DNA of 64,000 nucleotides from Lentimonas sp. CC4 (lineage in GTDB: Bacteria; Verrucomicrobiota; Verrucomicrobiia; Opitutales; Coraliomargaritaceae), in the NCBI RefSeq assembly GCF_902728235.1, contig NZ_CACVBO010000001.1:2318001-2382000 (forward strand), written 5' to 3'. The notes below the pieces were generated by a model. That model saw only the letters and a program-made list of their open reading frames with translations, was not told where the DNA came from and made no database searches. Below, in pieces: positions 32,016-41,559 of this stretch; within the stretch, counting starts at the first letter, position 1; every line of letters starts with the position of its first letter. A program made the position numbers and the translations under genes.

Positions 32016-32029
32016 GGAATACGTTTTCC
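32016..32029. promoter_or_regulatory. LacI-type operator, first sulfatase operon
   Basis: GGAATACGTTTTCC, one base away from the perfect palindrome. It lies 88 bp upstream of the ATG at 32118, with a TTGACA at 31984-31989 that could be a -35 element. Confidence 0.75.
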
Positions 32030-32117
32030 TTCTTTGTTCAAGTATAATCCCAGCGCTTGTGCTTCCGTGCTGGATGCGCTAATTTAAAAATCCCCATCAT
32101 CCCCCAATGTTTTCAAA

Positions 32118-33611
32118 ATGAAACTGAAATCTAACTACGCTTTATTGTTTTTGCTACTATCGCAGGTGCTTTGCGCTGCTTCGAGTCGGCCGAATGTGCT
32201 CTTTTTGTCGGTCGATGATTTGAACGATTGGATTAACCCCATGGGGCATTCGCAGGCGATCACACCGAATATGGATCGTTTGGCGGCCCGCGGGGTGACT
32301 TATCAGAATGCACACACTGCAGGGTCATTCTGTGCGCCATCTAGAACTGCGATCTTCACTGGGCGCTATGCCACGACGACCGGATTCTATCATAACCAAG
32401 TTTACCACTTTGAAAATCCAGAGATCGTGCCCTTGCATATGGCCTTCCACAATGCTGGCTATGCGACCTATGGTGCGGGGAAGCTCTTTCACCATGCGCA
32501 TGGGTTCATTGATCGCCGTGCATGGGATGAATTTTATATCCGCGATGATGAGCTGAAGAAGCGCGGTTGGGGCATGGAAACTTGGAAGGAGTTTCACCAC
32601 GACATGTTGCCGGACCCGTATCCAGCAAGCCCATACAATATTGGTTTGGGCCGAGCTCCAACAAATGGTTTTTTCTTAGAGTGGGGGCCAATTCCGAATG
32701 AGAAGGAAGAGCGCATGGCAGATACGATGCGGACGAATTATGCGGTCGAAGTGTTGCAGCGTCAGCATGACGAGCCGTTTTTCTTAGGTCTTGGGCTCTA
32801 CGCGCCGCACTTCCCGAACTACGTGCCGCAGAAGTATTTCGATCTATATGATCGCGATGCGATTGTCCCGCCGGTGTATTTACAGGATGACTGGGATGAT
32901 TTGCCAGAAAAACCACGCAAACGTTTGGCGGAGCGTCGGTCCTTTCAGGAGCGAATCGAGAACTTGGACATACATAAGGATGCCATTCGAGGCTATCTCG
33001 CGTCAGTGACCTATGCGGATGCTATGTTGGGCCGTGTGTTGGATGCGCTGGATGCGAGCCCTTACCGTGATAATACTGTGATCGTGCTCTGGAGTGACAA
33101 CGGCTATCATCTCGGTGAAAAGATGAATTGGGGGAAGGAGACGCTGTGGCAGCGCACCTCCAATGTGCCATTGATCTTCGCTGGGCCTGGTATTGCTCGT
33201 GGAGCGAGTCTCGAGACCTCTGCAAGTTTGGTAGATATGTATCCGACTTTACTCGACCTTTGCCGCCTCCCACAAGAGGACGGGCTCGATGGCGTATCGA
33301 TGGCGCGTGACTTGCGTTATCCGGAGCGTGCACAAGATCGTGCAGTGATGCTGCCGGGCACAGAGCCCAATGAGTATGCGATCATGAATCAAAAATGGCG
33401 CTATATTCGCTACCGTGATGGCGGCGAGGAACTGTATGATGTGTGCAACGACCCGCACGAATGGACCAATTTGGCAGACTCACCGGAGTATGCATCCGTC
33501 AAGCGAAAGATGGCGGCTGAGGCACCCAGCGATTTTGCGGAACCACGTCGCCGCAAACACAGACTTAACCTTGTCATCGAGGGCGATGATTTCCACTGGG
33601 AAAAAAAGTAA
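32118..33611 (+). CDS. Secreted sulfatase (iduronate-2-sulfatase-like)
   Basis: 497 residues with a signal peptide (KLKSNYALLFLLLSQVLCAASS). The S1 family features are RPNVLFLSVDDLNDW (metal-binding aspartates, about residues 24-38), FCAPSRTAIFTGR with Cys72 as the formylglycine site, AGKLFHH (about 119), PHFPNYVPQKYF (about 230) and SDNGYHLGEKMNWGKETLW (about 328). The layout with the YAPHFPNYVP block matches iduronate-2-sulfatase-like members (S1_7 by memory). It hydrolyses a sulfate ester on an exported or extracellular sugar. It is the first gene of an operon with the GH42-like protein and a second sulfatase; the maturase needed for formylglycine formation is not in the window. Confidence 0.94.
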   Translation: MKLKSNYALLFLLLSQVLCAASSRPNVLFLSVDDLNDWINPMGHSQAITPNMDRLAARGVTYQNAHTAGSFCAPSRTAIFTGRYATTTGFYHNQVYHFENPEIVPLHMAFHNAGYATYGAGKLFHHAHGFIDRRAWDEFYIRDDELKKRGWGMETWKEFHHDMLPDPYPASPYNIGLGRAPTNGFFLEWGPIPNEKEERMADTMRTNYAVEVLQRQHDEPFFLGLGLYAPHFPNYVPQKYFDLYDRDAIVPPVYLQDDWDDLPEKPRKRLAERRSFQERIENLDIHKDAIRGYLASVTYADAMLGRVLDALDASPYRDNTVIVLWSDNGYHLGEKMNWGKETLWQRTSNVPLIFAGPGIARGASLETSASLVDMYPTLLDLCRLPQEDGLDGVSMARDLRYPERAQDRAVMLPGTEPNEYAIMNQKWRYIRYRDGGEELYDVCNDPHEWTNLADSPEYASVKRKMAAEAPSDFAEPRRRKHRLNLVIEGDDFHWEKK

Positions 33612-33640
33612 TACGCGGCATCTGATTTTTAGAATTTCGA

Positions 33641-35017
33641 ATGATGAAAACACTTTATAGCTCTTTAGTGTGCGCGGCACTTGCTGCGACAACATGTATG
33701 GCCGGCTCGGTCGATGTGATGCAGGACCCGATGGTCACTAATCCGTATCCAGAGATTACGGAAAACCGTATCTGCTTCTCGGAGCATCCGACTTGGGAGA
33801 AGCAACCTGCGGAGAAGCTGCGCCAGCGCTATGAGCTCTATAAGGAGATCGGTTGTCAGATGATCCGCATCCATACCGAATGGAATGCGTTTGAGAAGTC
33901 AGAAGGGCATTGGGACGAGCATGCCTATGATGATTTGCTTGATGAAGTGAAGCGTGCGCAGTTCAAGATTAAGCTAATCGCTGGCGTCATGATGGCGCCG
34001 CCAAGGTGGTTTTATGAGAAAAACCCCGATGCGCGCATGATTGATCAATATGGAGAGTATTCCAAAAATTGCATCAGTCACTGGTATCCGGAGATGGAGC
34101 AGGTCTTGAAGTCACGTTTGGAAAAGATCCTCGATACGTTGAAGGGCAAGGACATGTTGCACTTGGTGGAATATATCGTGATCGACCTTGGGCCAGCGGG
34201 CGAGGGGATCTATCCGGCCAACTGGACCATGGGGCGCACTGATGTTGCGCAGGCCTTTGCCTGTTACTCGCCTTTGGCTCAAGCCGACTTCCGCAAGCAC
34301 ATGCAAGCGAAGTATGACAGCCTCGCGGCCGCCAACAAGGCATGGGGCACTGAGTTTGCTGATTGGGCGAGTGTCGAAATCCCGATGCCGAAGACTATCA
34401 CAGGTCAATTCTGGGAAGACATGCTCTTTTGGTATCGCGATACCAAGCGCAATACCTTCCGCGTGCAGATCGAGAATGTGGTCGATCGCATCAAAGACTA
34501 TGGTCTCGATGCCAAGCCATTGGTCTATCTGCCAGGCGCTGCGATCAATGACGACGACATCCGTAAGGCCGCCAAGGGCGGTGGCGGTCATAATGGCGTG
34601 CGCCTGATGATCGATAATGAATACTTGATGGAGATCGCGGATTCCTATGGCTGTATTCTACAGAATACCGGTTTCGAGAATATTCCTGAAGTGAAGCGCA
34701 TGAAGAAGCGTATGGTCAAGGCGGGCGTCGACTATACGACGGTTTGGGGCGAAAACGCTGGCGTGCTGCGCTGCGCCAAGGACCCCATTCATCTCGCGCG
34801 GATCGTGCTTGATGAGAATCTCTGGGGGATTGACTACACGCATACTCGGTTTGCCTTTGAGGAAGATCATGTGACGCCGAATGCACGTTTTGCATTGCTC
34901 GCGGAAGCCGGTCGAATCATTCGTAAATACTACAGTTCTGGCAAGAAGCCAGACTTCTCTAAGTATGATTATGATGCGGATGCGATTCCATATTCTGGGT
35001 CGAAAGACACGCACTAG
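33641..35017 (+). CDS. Secreted GH42-like TIM-barrel protein 1
   Basis: 458 residues with a signal peptide (MMKTLYSSLVCAALAATTCMAG). The sequence follows the beta-galactosidase-like TIM barrel: QMIRIHTEWNAFEKSEGHWD (about residue 73), LGPAGEGIYPANW with a candidate acid/base Glu (about 184), ACYSPLAQADFRKHMQAKYDSLAAANKAWGTEF (about 208), FWYRDTKRNTF and VWGENAGVLR with a candidate nucleophile Glu (about 368). It is clearly related to 62586-64000 and to the barrel in 52255-56688. Its assignment to GH42 or a sister family is from motif resemblance. It starts 29 bp after the first sulfatase and overlaps the next gene. Confidence 0.75.
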   Translation: MMKTLYSSLVCAALAATTCMAGSVDVMQDPMVTNPYPEITENRICFSEHPTWEKQPAEKLRQRYELYKEIGCQMIRIHTEWNAFEKSEGHWDEHAYDDLLDEVKRAQFKIKLIAGVMMAPPRWFYEKNPDARMIDQYGEYSKNCISHWYPEMEQVLKSRLEKILDTLKGKDMLHLVEYIVIDLGPAGEGIYPANWTMGRTDVAQAFACYSPLAQADFRKHMQAKYDSLAAANKAWGTEFADWASVEIPMPKTITGQFWEDMLFWYRDTKRNTFRVQIENVVDRIKDYGLDAKPLVYLPGAAINDDDIRKAAKGGGGHNGVRLMIDNEYLMEIADSYGCILQNTGFENIPEVKRMKKRMVKAGVDYTTVWGENAGVLRCAKDPIHLARIVLDENLWGIDYTHTRFAFEEDHVTPNARFALLAEAGRIIRKYYSSGKKPDFSKYDYDADAIPYSGSKDTH

Positions 35018-36470
35018 TGGCTTTCTGCTAGCGCTGGCCCTGCTGGTCGGCGCTCAGCTGCACGCGGAGCGCCCGAACTTTGTATTCTTTATTGCGGACG
35101 ATGTATCGCAGGAAGACTTCGGGTGTTATGGGCATCCGACGATTCAGACACCGCAGATTGATGCTTTGGCGGATGCGGGGATGCGTTTCGATAACGCCTA
35201 CTTGACCATCAGCAGCTGTAGCCCGAGTCGTTGTAGTATTATAACAGGGCGCTACCCGCATAATAGCGGTGCGCCCGAGTTGCATGTTCGATTGCCGGAC
35301 GAACAAGTGCGTTTCCCTGAACTGCTGCGCCAAGCGGGCTATTATACCGTCTTAGCAGGGAAGAATCATATGTTTGGAAGTGAGGATCGTGCCTTTGATG
35401 CCATCCTCACCAAAGGCAAGCCGAGCGGTTCAGAAGATTGGTTGGATGTGGTGCACGAGCGCCCGAAGGATGCTCCATTTTTCTTCTGGTTTGCTTCCAA
35501 TGACGCGCATCGCAATTGGCAGTTTACGGAGCATGCGCCACGCTATGACTTGGAAGGTATTGTGGTGCCGCCTTATTTGTTTGATTCAAAAGTCACACGA
35601 GACGATCTAGCCAGCTATTATCATGAAGTGAGTCGCTTCGACTACTATGTGGGGCAAGTAGTGAATGCGCTTCACGAGCAGGGCGTGTTGGACAATACCG
35701 TGATAGTGGTGGCAGCCGATAATGGTCGCCCATTCCCGCGTTGTAAATCGCGCCTCTACGACAGTGGTATCAAAACGCCATGGGTGGTGCACTATCCCAA
35801 GTTGCTTCAAGGCGGTGCCACGACGGAAAGCTTCATTAGTAGTATTGATTTAAGCGCCACTTGTTTGGAGCTGGCAGGAGTCGAGGTTCCGGACTGTATT
35901 CAGGGGCAAAGCTTTGTGCCGATCTTGCAGGATGCAGACGCCACGGTGCGCGAAGTGCTTTTTGCTGAGCAGAATTGGCATGTGTATTCCAACCATAGTC
36001 GACTCGTTCGCATGGGTGATTTTGCATATATTCAGAATAGCTACCCAGATCAGATGAATCTCTCGTATGAGTCGGATACCAGCTTTCCGGCTGGCAATGA
36101 GCTTTGGAAAGCACAGGCCGCGGGACAAACGAACGCCGCGCAGCAGCAGATTTTTCGGACACCGTCTCCTTTGATGGAATTGTATGACCTCAGTAAGGAT
36201 CCCGATCAGTTGGTAAACCTTGCCGCCAATCCGGAATATGCGTCGGTGCTCGAACAGGGGCGTGCGCTCTTAGCGCGATGGTCTGAGCAGACGGGTGATA
36301 CACTACCCGACAATCCAACGCCGCACCGACATGCGCCGCCACGCATTGAAGCCGGAGTGATTCAGCCCAAGGGGAAAGTCACTGGCTCGCATAATCCGCA
36401 TGCAGAGTTACCGGGAGCGTCTCGAAATGCCGAGGCGATCCATCACCCGGGCCCAATCAAGGTGCACTAG
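34980..36470 (+). CDS. Secreted sulfatase (SGSH/N-sulfatase-like)
   Basis: About 496 residues from the ATG at 34980, which gives a proper signal peptide (MRFHILGRKTRTSGFLLALA... QLHA). Other in-frame ATGs lie at 34965, 34971 and 34974. The start is inside the end of the previous gene, so translation is probably coupled. Motifs: RPNFVFFIADDVSQEDFGCYG (about 31-51), SSCSPSRCSIITGRYPHNSG with Cys80 as the formylglycine site, and AADNGRPFPRCKSRLYDSGIKTPW. The layout recalls heparan N-sulfatase-type enzymes (S1_8 by memory). The C-terminus is Pro- and His-rich. It is the last gene before a terminator at 36506-36535. Confidence 0.92.
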   Translation: MRFHILGRKTRTSGFLLALALLVGAQLHAERPNFVFFIADDVSQEDFGCYGHPTIQTPQIDALADAGMRFDNAYLTISSCSPSRCSIITGRYPHNSGAPELHVRLPDEQVRFPELLRQAGYYTVLAGKNHMFGSEDRAFDAILTKGKPSGSEDWLDVVHERPKDAPFFFWFASNDAHRNWQFTEHAPRYDLEGIVVPPYLFDSKVTRDDLASYYHEVSRFDYYVGQVVNALHEQGVLDNTVIVVAADNGRPFPRCKSRLYDSGIKTPWVVHYPKLLQGGATTESFISSIDLSATCLELAGVEVPDCIQGQSFVPILQDADATVREVLFAEQNWHVYSNHSRLVRMGDFAYIQNSYPDQMNLSYESDTSFPAGNELWKAQAAGQTNAAQQQIFRTPSPLMELYDLSKDPDQLVNLAANPEYASVLEQGRALLARWSEQTGDTLPDNPTPHRHAPPRIEAGVIQPKGKVTGSHNPHAELPGASRNAEAIHHPGPIKVH

Positions 36471-36505
36471 TATTTTGTATCTTAAGGCTTCAAGAGAATA
36501 GAAAA

Positions 36506-36535
36506 GCCCGGACACCTCATATGAGATATCCGGGC
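36506..36535 (-). terminator. Bidirectional terminator between convergent units
   Basis: GCCCGGA/TCCGGGC stem around a palindromic CTCATATGAG. On the minus strand TTTTCTATTC follows, so it ends the GH38 gene at 36595; it may also end the plus-strand operon. Confidence 0.75.
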
Positions 36536-36594
36536 AGTTGAGACACTTCATGCGAAGCATCTGATTTGTGTGTGTGCCTATATTCTTTCGGATA

Positions 36595-39500
36595 TTAGGC
36601 TAAGGTGATCTTCAAGCTGCGGATCTCGTAGGGCTGGAAGGAGAGTGCAATTTGATCGTGGTTGAACTCGATCGCTTGTGCGTTCTTTTCCATGAGATCG
36701 ACTTCTTCAGCGGACTGAATCGCCGTTGGAAACGAGAGGCTTGCCTGGCTGCTGTTGCCATAGCGTTCGACGATGCGGATAATGAGTTCCTTGCCGTCTT
36801 CAGCCTGTTTCACTGCTTCGATGAACACACCATTTGCGTCTAGTTGCATGTAGGAGTGTGCTTGTGGCAGTGCACCTTCGTGTGCGTCTTCGAGCACGGC
36901 ATGCATCGGGTTATTGAGTTCCAATGCTTGCAGCGGTGTTTGTGCCTCACGCCATGAATTCGCGTGTGGATACAGCGAGTAGGTGAAGTGATGCACTTCC
37001 TGATCCGACATCGGGTCCGGGTTCATTGGGCCGCGGAGCAGTGTGAGCGCCATCATGCCGTCATAGGCTTCATAGCCGTATTTACTATCGGTGAGTAGGC
37101 TCAGACCGTAGTCAGGTTGGCTCATGTCCATCCACATGTGGCCTGGCACTTCAAACTTCGCTTCATCGAAGGAGTTGTTCTTGTAGGTGCTGCGCTCAAT
37201 GGTGCCGAATGGGATGTCATAGGTCGCAGTGCGCGTGACCAATGGCGTGAAGAAGCGGACTTTTAGCATGCGCTTCTGATCTTGCCAGTCGATCATGGTC
37301 TCGAAATCGACGCGTGCACTGTTGCGATAGAGCACCATCTTCTGGACGATGTCGGATGCGCCAGTGGACTTGCGGATTTCCAGTGAGCTTCGGACAGGGC
37401 CTTGCTCTGAGATTTTAACAATGCAGCCCGGAAGTTCGAACTCTACCTTGGTGTAGGTCGGTGCGATGTCCCATGCGTCATATTTGCCAGGGACGTCTTC
37501 ATATAGCTTAAACACATTACCGCGCTGATCCGGAGAGAAGAGCTCTCTACCTGTAGTCTTGTCGTGAATACAGATGATCTCGCCGTTGTTATCCAGTTCG
37601 ACCCGTAGGCGCTCATTTTCCAAGGTCGATGCAGTTGCAGCGATGTTCTCAAACTGCGCTTTGCCGGCACCCTCGTGGATGTAGTAAACGCTGTAGCCGA
37701 AGGCTGGCACTGCTTCAGGTTGGAAGACGAGTAGTGTCTTACCAGTTTCGTAGCAGGTGATGAACTGATGCGGTAGCTCTTGGCCATCGCGGTCAGTGAC
37801 GTGGATCTCGCTTTCCGCGTGTTCCAACTTGATCACCCCGTCGCGTTTCCATTCCTGAGAATTGAAAATGACGACTGGTTGAGCATTTGCATTGGCGGAG
37901 CAACGGGTATCGATCTGCGCGGTGATGCCACCGAAGGCGTTGCTGATCGCAGTGTTGCCGGTCGCGAACGTGCCTTCGTAGGTGTCCTGCAGGTCTAGAT
38001 AGACTGGAGGAATATGTGAGCCTGGCAGGGAGTCGTGGAACTGATTGGTCAAAACATCCTTCCAGCCAGCTTCCAGCTCTTCGGCTGGATAGTCGGTTGG
38101 TGAGAAGTAGGACCATAGCTCTGCATTGCGATAGAGGAATTCGCTGCGACGGTTGAGCTTCTTTAGGCGACCCTTGGTGGTGAACACGCCACGGTGCTCT
38201 TCCAGGTAGAGCTCGTCATTCACGACTGGAATATCTGCATCGAGGGCACGCGTGCGCATGCTACCCAGTGCACCTTCGATCGTATTGGACTTGGTTGGAG
38301 TGACGCCCGGGAAGTTCTCGTAGCGCTTCATGTATTCCAACATTTCGCAGTCCGGGCCACCTCCACCGTCGCCCCAACCATAGTTGTAGAGGCTCTCTTG
38401 GATGTCTTCCTTGTTGCTGTAGTTCTCCCAGTGATCACGCATGTGGTCGGGCTCAATGGTGCCGATGAAGTGAGTTGGCGGAACGACGCCCATGATGCGG
38501 GAACCGTCTGGCCCTTGCCACCAGAAGTTGTGCTTGGTCCATTTATTGGTGTCATTCCAAGTCACCATCTTGTGAGTAACGAAATATTCGAGACCACTCT
38601 TCTTGAGGATCTGCGGCATGGTCCACGCATTGCCGAATACATCGGGCATCCAGCAAGTCTTCGGGGTGATGCCGAATTCTTTCTCGAAGAAACGTGTGCC
38701 GTAGAGTGTCTGACGCACGAAAGACTCACCAGAGATGAGATTGCAGTCAGGCTCAACCCAGAACGCACCGATGACTTCCCACTGGCCAGTCTGGACACGC
38801 TTTTTCACTTCCTCGAACATTGTCGGGTAGTTGTCCTTCATTTCCTGATACATCAGCGCCTGACTCTGGCTGAACTTGTAATCCGGATACTGCTCCATGA
38901 GGCGCAGCGTGGTCGCGTGTGTGCGGCCTAGCTTACGCACAAACTCGGCGTGGGTCCAGAGGAAGACCACGTCCAAGTGCGAGTTGCCGCAAAGGTGAAC
39001 CAAACCTTCTTTTTTGAAGAGATCGGTTTCGTAGATTTCCTTGCGGAGCACTTCACGTGCTTTGCGGGCATTGGCGCGCGCTTTCTCAGGATCTTGTTCG
39101 TATTGATCAATGACCCAGATGGCTTTATCGATTCCGGCTTTGAGGAAGGCGAGTAGATCTGGGTCTTGATCAGGCACTGCGAGCACATTGTAAGCCGCGC
39201 GTAGGTCCCAATAGATGTCACTCATCTCTTGGTCCATCACCGCGAACTCGGAGCATTCGACTCTCTTGATCTCGGATTCTCCAAAGTGCCAGAAGATATA
39301 GGCCTCGGTTTCGAAGTCGTAGGTTTCCTCACCGGTTGCACAGTCCGTGAGCATCACGGTGTCGCGGAACGGGTCCAGACCGTGATAGGGGGCGCCATTC
39401 AAGTAAAGTAGGCCGTCACCGCCGAAGTAAACCTTGAGCGCGACTTTCTTGCCGGCAAATTCTTTAGGCATCTGCCCTTTGCAGCGAAACAATGCACTGA

Positions 39501-39759
39501 CGTCTGGGCCGCCCCATGTTTCGCCGACTTTGATCGGGCGCCAGTCGCCCTTGAAGATCTTCTCTCGCTTACGCGTATATGTAAACTCACGCACTTCCCA
39601 GCCATCGAGCGCGATGCGCTCAGGGTAGATCAGCGCTTTGATCGAGTTGATTTTTAGCTCAACTGTTTCTTCAAACGAGATGATCCGACGCTCTTTATTT
39701 TTAACTTCGTGACGCCATCTATCGAGGATTTCGTCGATACCACTTTTGTGTTCTGCCAT
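36595..39759 (-). CDS. GH38 alpha-mannosidase 1 (cytoplasmic)
   Basis: 1054 residues without a signal peptide. The GH38 active-site set is in order: GNSHLDVVFLW with zinc ligands His261 and Asp263, WMPDVFGNAWTMPQIL with nucleophile Asp373, GWGDGGGGPD (about 461-470) and NQFHDSLPGS with zinc ligand His575. The C-terminal 400 residues are the beta-sandwich region of the family. A Phe replaces the usual Trp in the HLDxxxLW motif. It would cleave terminal alpha-mannosyl residues from imported oligosaccharides. The gene is alone between its operator (39841-39855) and its terminator, and is divergent from the sulfatase at 39897. Confidence 0.94.
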   Translation of the reverse strand: MAEHKSGIDEILDRWRHEVKNKERRIISFEETVELKINSIKALIYPERIALDGWEVREFTYTRKREKIFKGDWRPIKVGETWGGPDVSALFRCKGQMPKEFAGKKVALKVYFGGDGLLYLNGAPYHGLDPFRDTVMLTDCATGEETYDFETEAYIFWHFGESEIKRVECSEFAVMDQEMSDIYWDLRAAYNVLAVPDQDPDLLAFLKAGIDKAIWVIDQYEQDPEKARANARKAREVLRKEIYETDLFKKEGLVHLCGNSHLDVVFLWTHAEFVRKLGRTHATTLRLMEQYPDYKFSQSQALMYQEMKDNYPTMFEEVKKRVQTGQWEVIGAFWVEPDCNLISGESFVRQTLYGTRFFEKEFGITPKTCWMPDVFGNAWTMPQILKKSGLEYFVTHKMVTWNDTNKWTKHNFWWQGPDGSRIMGVVPPTHFIGTIEPDHMRDHWENYSNKEDIQESLYNYGWGDGGGGPDCEMLEYMKRYENFPGVTPTKSNTIEGALGSMRTRALDADIPVVNDELYLEEHRGVFTTKGRLKKLNRRSEFLYRNAELWSYFSPTDYPAEELEAGWKDVLTNQFHDSLPGSHIPPVYLDLQDTYEGTFATGNTAISNAFGGITAQIDTRCSANANAQPVVIFNSQEWKRDGVIKLEHAESEIHVTDRDGQELPHQFITCYETGKTLLVFQPEAVPAFGYSVYYIHEGAGKAQFENIAATASTLENERLRVELDNNGEIICIHDKTTGRELFSPDQRGNVFKLYEDVPGKYDAWDIAPTYTKVEFELPGCIVKISEQGPVRSSLEIRKSTGASDIVQKMVLYRNSARVDFETMIDWQDQKRMLKVRFFTPLVTRTATYDIPFGTIERSTYKNNSFDEAKFEVPGHMWMDMSQPDYGLSLLTDSKYGYEAYDGMMALTLLRGPMNPDPMSDQEVHHFTYSLYPHANSWREAQTPLQALELNNPMHAVLEDAHEGALPQAHSYMQLDANGVFIEAVKQAEDGKELIIRIVERYGNSSQASLSFPTAIQSAEEVDLMEKNAQAIEFNHDQIALSFQPYEIRSLKITLA

Positions 39760-39840
39760 GTTGTTTCCTTTTAATGGTTAAATTGTTGGATTTGAGCGTT
39801 CCATGTAAGTAGCGAATCGCGCGGCGATGCAAGAATAAAA

Positions 39841-39855
39841 AGAAAACGTTTTCCT
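39841..39855. promoter_or_regulatory. LacI-type operator between divergent GH38 and sulfatase genes
   Basis: AGAAAACGTTTTCCT, a palindromic core GAAAACGTTTTC, located 82 bp from the GH38 start and 42 bp from the sulfatase start. One site could control both directions. Confidence 0.85.
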
Positions 39856-39896
39856 TGATATTTATTTTTCGCCTGTTTACGGTGTTTCGTATCATT

Positions 39897-41303
39897 ATGA
39901 AGTTTACACGTATGAGTCCTCTATTTCGCTTTATCCCATTTGTTTGCGGCCTGTTTGTATTACTTGCTCAGCCTGCTGCGGCTAAGCCGAATGTATTATT
40001 GATTGTCGCGGATGATCTGAATGAATTACTAGGAGCCTGGGGGCACCCAGTGGTGCAAACACCGCACATCGATCAGCTTGCGAGCGAAGGCTACCGCTTT
40101 CGTCGTGCGTATGCGCAGGCGGCTGTGTGTGGCCCGAGTCGTGCGTCGTTCTTGACTGGTCGCCGACCGCATGAGGTGGGAGTGATCGATAACAAGGCGC
40201 GCTTCCGTGATGCATGTCCGGATTTAGTCACGCTGCCACAGCATTTCCGTGAGAATGGCTACTATACGGCGACGGTGGGTAAGGTCTTTCACCATGATCA
40301 GATTTTTGATGAACCGAGCTGGGATACTTGCGATCCGAATTGGCGCTTCGATGAGTTTGGGGCGACCTTTGGTGCATCCAGAGATGTGACTGGCGGTGCT
40401 TTGCCTTGGATTACATGGCGCGCAGTCGAAGAGGGCACGCTGTGGGATGACTGGGTGGTGAACACTGTGAAGGTCGAGATCAAGAAGCAGCAGGAGATCG
40501 AGCAGCCATTCTTTCTGGCTGCGGGTTTAATGCGACCGCACGACCCGTTTTTTGCGCCGAAGGAATTCTTTGATATGTATCCTCTGGAGAGCATTCGCTT
40601 GCCAGAAAATGCAACGCGCGACGGTTTACCGGAGGCTGCATTTGGCTCATTTGACGATTGGATGGTCGAGATCGATGGAATTGATGAGCAAGGGCGCAAG
40701 GAGCTGCTGCGTGCGTGGTATGCCTGTATTTCGTATGTGGACTCTCTCGTTGGTGAGATGGTCGCCGAGTTGAAGGTGGCGAATCTGTATGAGGATACGA
40801 TTATCGTCTTTATGGGGGATCATGGTTACCACAATTGGGAGAAAGGCTGGTGGGGTAAGGCGACTGTTTGGGAGCTATCTTCGCGTTCGCCATTGATTTT
40901 GAAAGTGCCCGGGCGGCGTGGTGATGCCGATGTGAATCGAGTGATTGAATTTATTGATTTATATCCATCGTTGGCCGAGCTCGCGGGGTTGCCCGATCCG
41001 GAGCGGGTGAGTGGTCGAAGCTTTGTGCCGCTGCTAGAGGATCTGCAGATGGGCGATGCGCAATGGCAAGGGCTGGCATATACGCAGTTTAAGGATGGTC
41101 TCTATTCGCTCCGCACTGAGCGTTTTCGTTACTGTGAGTGGGGGAAGGGCGACGAAATCGTCAGCGCGCTGTATGACCACGAAGTGGATCCAGCAGAGCG
41201 GAATGACATAAGCGCCCAGCCTGAATACGCAGAGCTGGTTGAGCAGTTCCACGAGCAGCTCGAAGCGCAACGGCGCATGCGCCCCGCGGCGGACGGGCGG
41301 TAA
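39897..41303 (+). CDS. Secreted sulfatase (iduronate-2-sulfatase-like)
   Basis: About 468 residues from the ATG at 39897, whose product has a signal peptide (MKFTRMSPLFRFIPFVCGLF ... PAAA). A longer frame from 39855 would place the start inside the operator. Motifs: KPNVLLIVADDLNELLGAWG (about 30-49), VCGPSRASFLTGRRPHEVG with Cys78 as formylglycine site, VGKVFHHDQ (about 126), LMRPHDPFFAPKEFF (about 210) and GDHGYHNWEKGWWGKATVW (about 301). It resembles the first sulfatase in layout, so the two may act on the same type of linkage or at different positions. It is transcribed alone. Confidence 0.93.
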   Translation: MKFTRMSPLFRFIPFVCGLFVLLAQPAAAKPNVLLIVADDLNELLGAWGHPVVQTPHIDQLASEGYRFRRAYAQAAVCGPSRASFLTGRRPHEVGVIDNKARFRDACPDLVTLPQHFRENGYYTATVGKVFHHDQIFDEPSWDTCDPNWRFDEFGATFGASRDVTGGALPWITWRAVEEGTLWDDWVVNTVKVEIKKQQEIEQPFFLAAGLMRPHDPFFAPKEFFDMYPLESIRLPENATRDGLPEAAFGSFDDWMVEIDGIDEQGRKELLRAWYACISYVDSLVGEMVAELKVANLYEDTIIVFMGDHGYHNWEKGWWGKATVWELSSRSPLILKVPGRRGDADVNRVIEFIDLYPSLAELAGLPDPERVSGRSFVPLLEDLQMGDAQWQGLAYTQFKDGLYSLRTERFRYCEWGKGDEIVSALYDHEVDPAERNDISAQPEYAELVEQFHEQLEAQRRMRPAADGR

Positions 41304-41352
41304 GTCCGGAACAGAGGGTGTATTCAGCTGGAATTCGGCTAAATTGCAAAAG

Positions 41353-41366
41353 GGAAACGTTTACCT
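41353..41366. promoter_or_regulatory. LacI-type operator 1 upstream of GH38 gene 2
   Basis: GGGAAACGTTTACC, one base from the T-type perfect palindrome GGTAAACGTTTACC. A TTGACA at 41374-41379 follows directly. Confidence 0.78.
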
Positions 41367-41483
41367 TAAAGGTTGACAGAGCCCCGAGCTTCGTGTGGAT
41401 TTAAGTCATATTCACTCAGTGTTTTTGGCCAATGTGGTCGTCTGGCTGCAGGATCTTCCGGCAGGACCGCGATTCAACTGGCC

Positions 41484-41497
41484 GTCAATTGCCCTCT
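41484..41497 (-). other. Possible relic of an IS91-type end
   Basis: Read on the minus strand, this segment gives AGAGGGCAATTGAC, which differs by one base from AGAGGGCAACTGAC at the right end of the IS91-type element (26240-26253). GTTGAA follows, as GTTTGAA does there. It may mark an old insertion or a chance match. Confidence 0.3.
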
Positions 41498-41525
41498 CAA
41501 AGTAGTGAATCCATTATCGAATTTT

Positions 41526-41541
41526 TAAGAAAACGTTTTAT
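41526..41541. promoter_or_regulatory. LacI-type operator 2 upstream of GH38 gene 2
   Basis: AAAACGTTTT core at 41530-41539 with weaker flanks, 21 bp from the ATG. The pair with the site at 41353 is spaced about 173 bp, compatible with repression by looping. Confidence 0.68.
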
Positions 41542-41559
41542 TTAAAGAGTATTTTTCAT

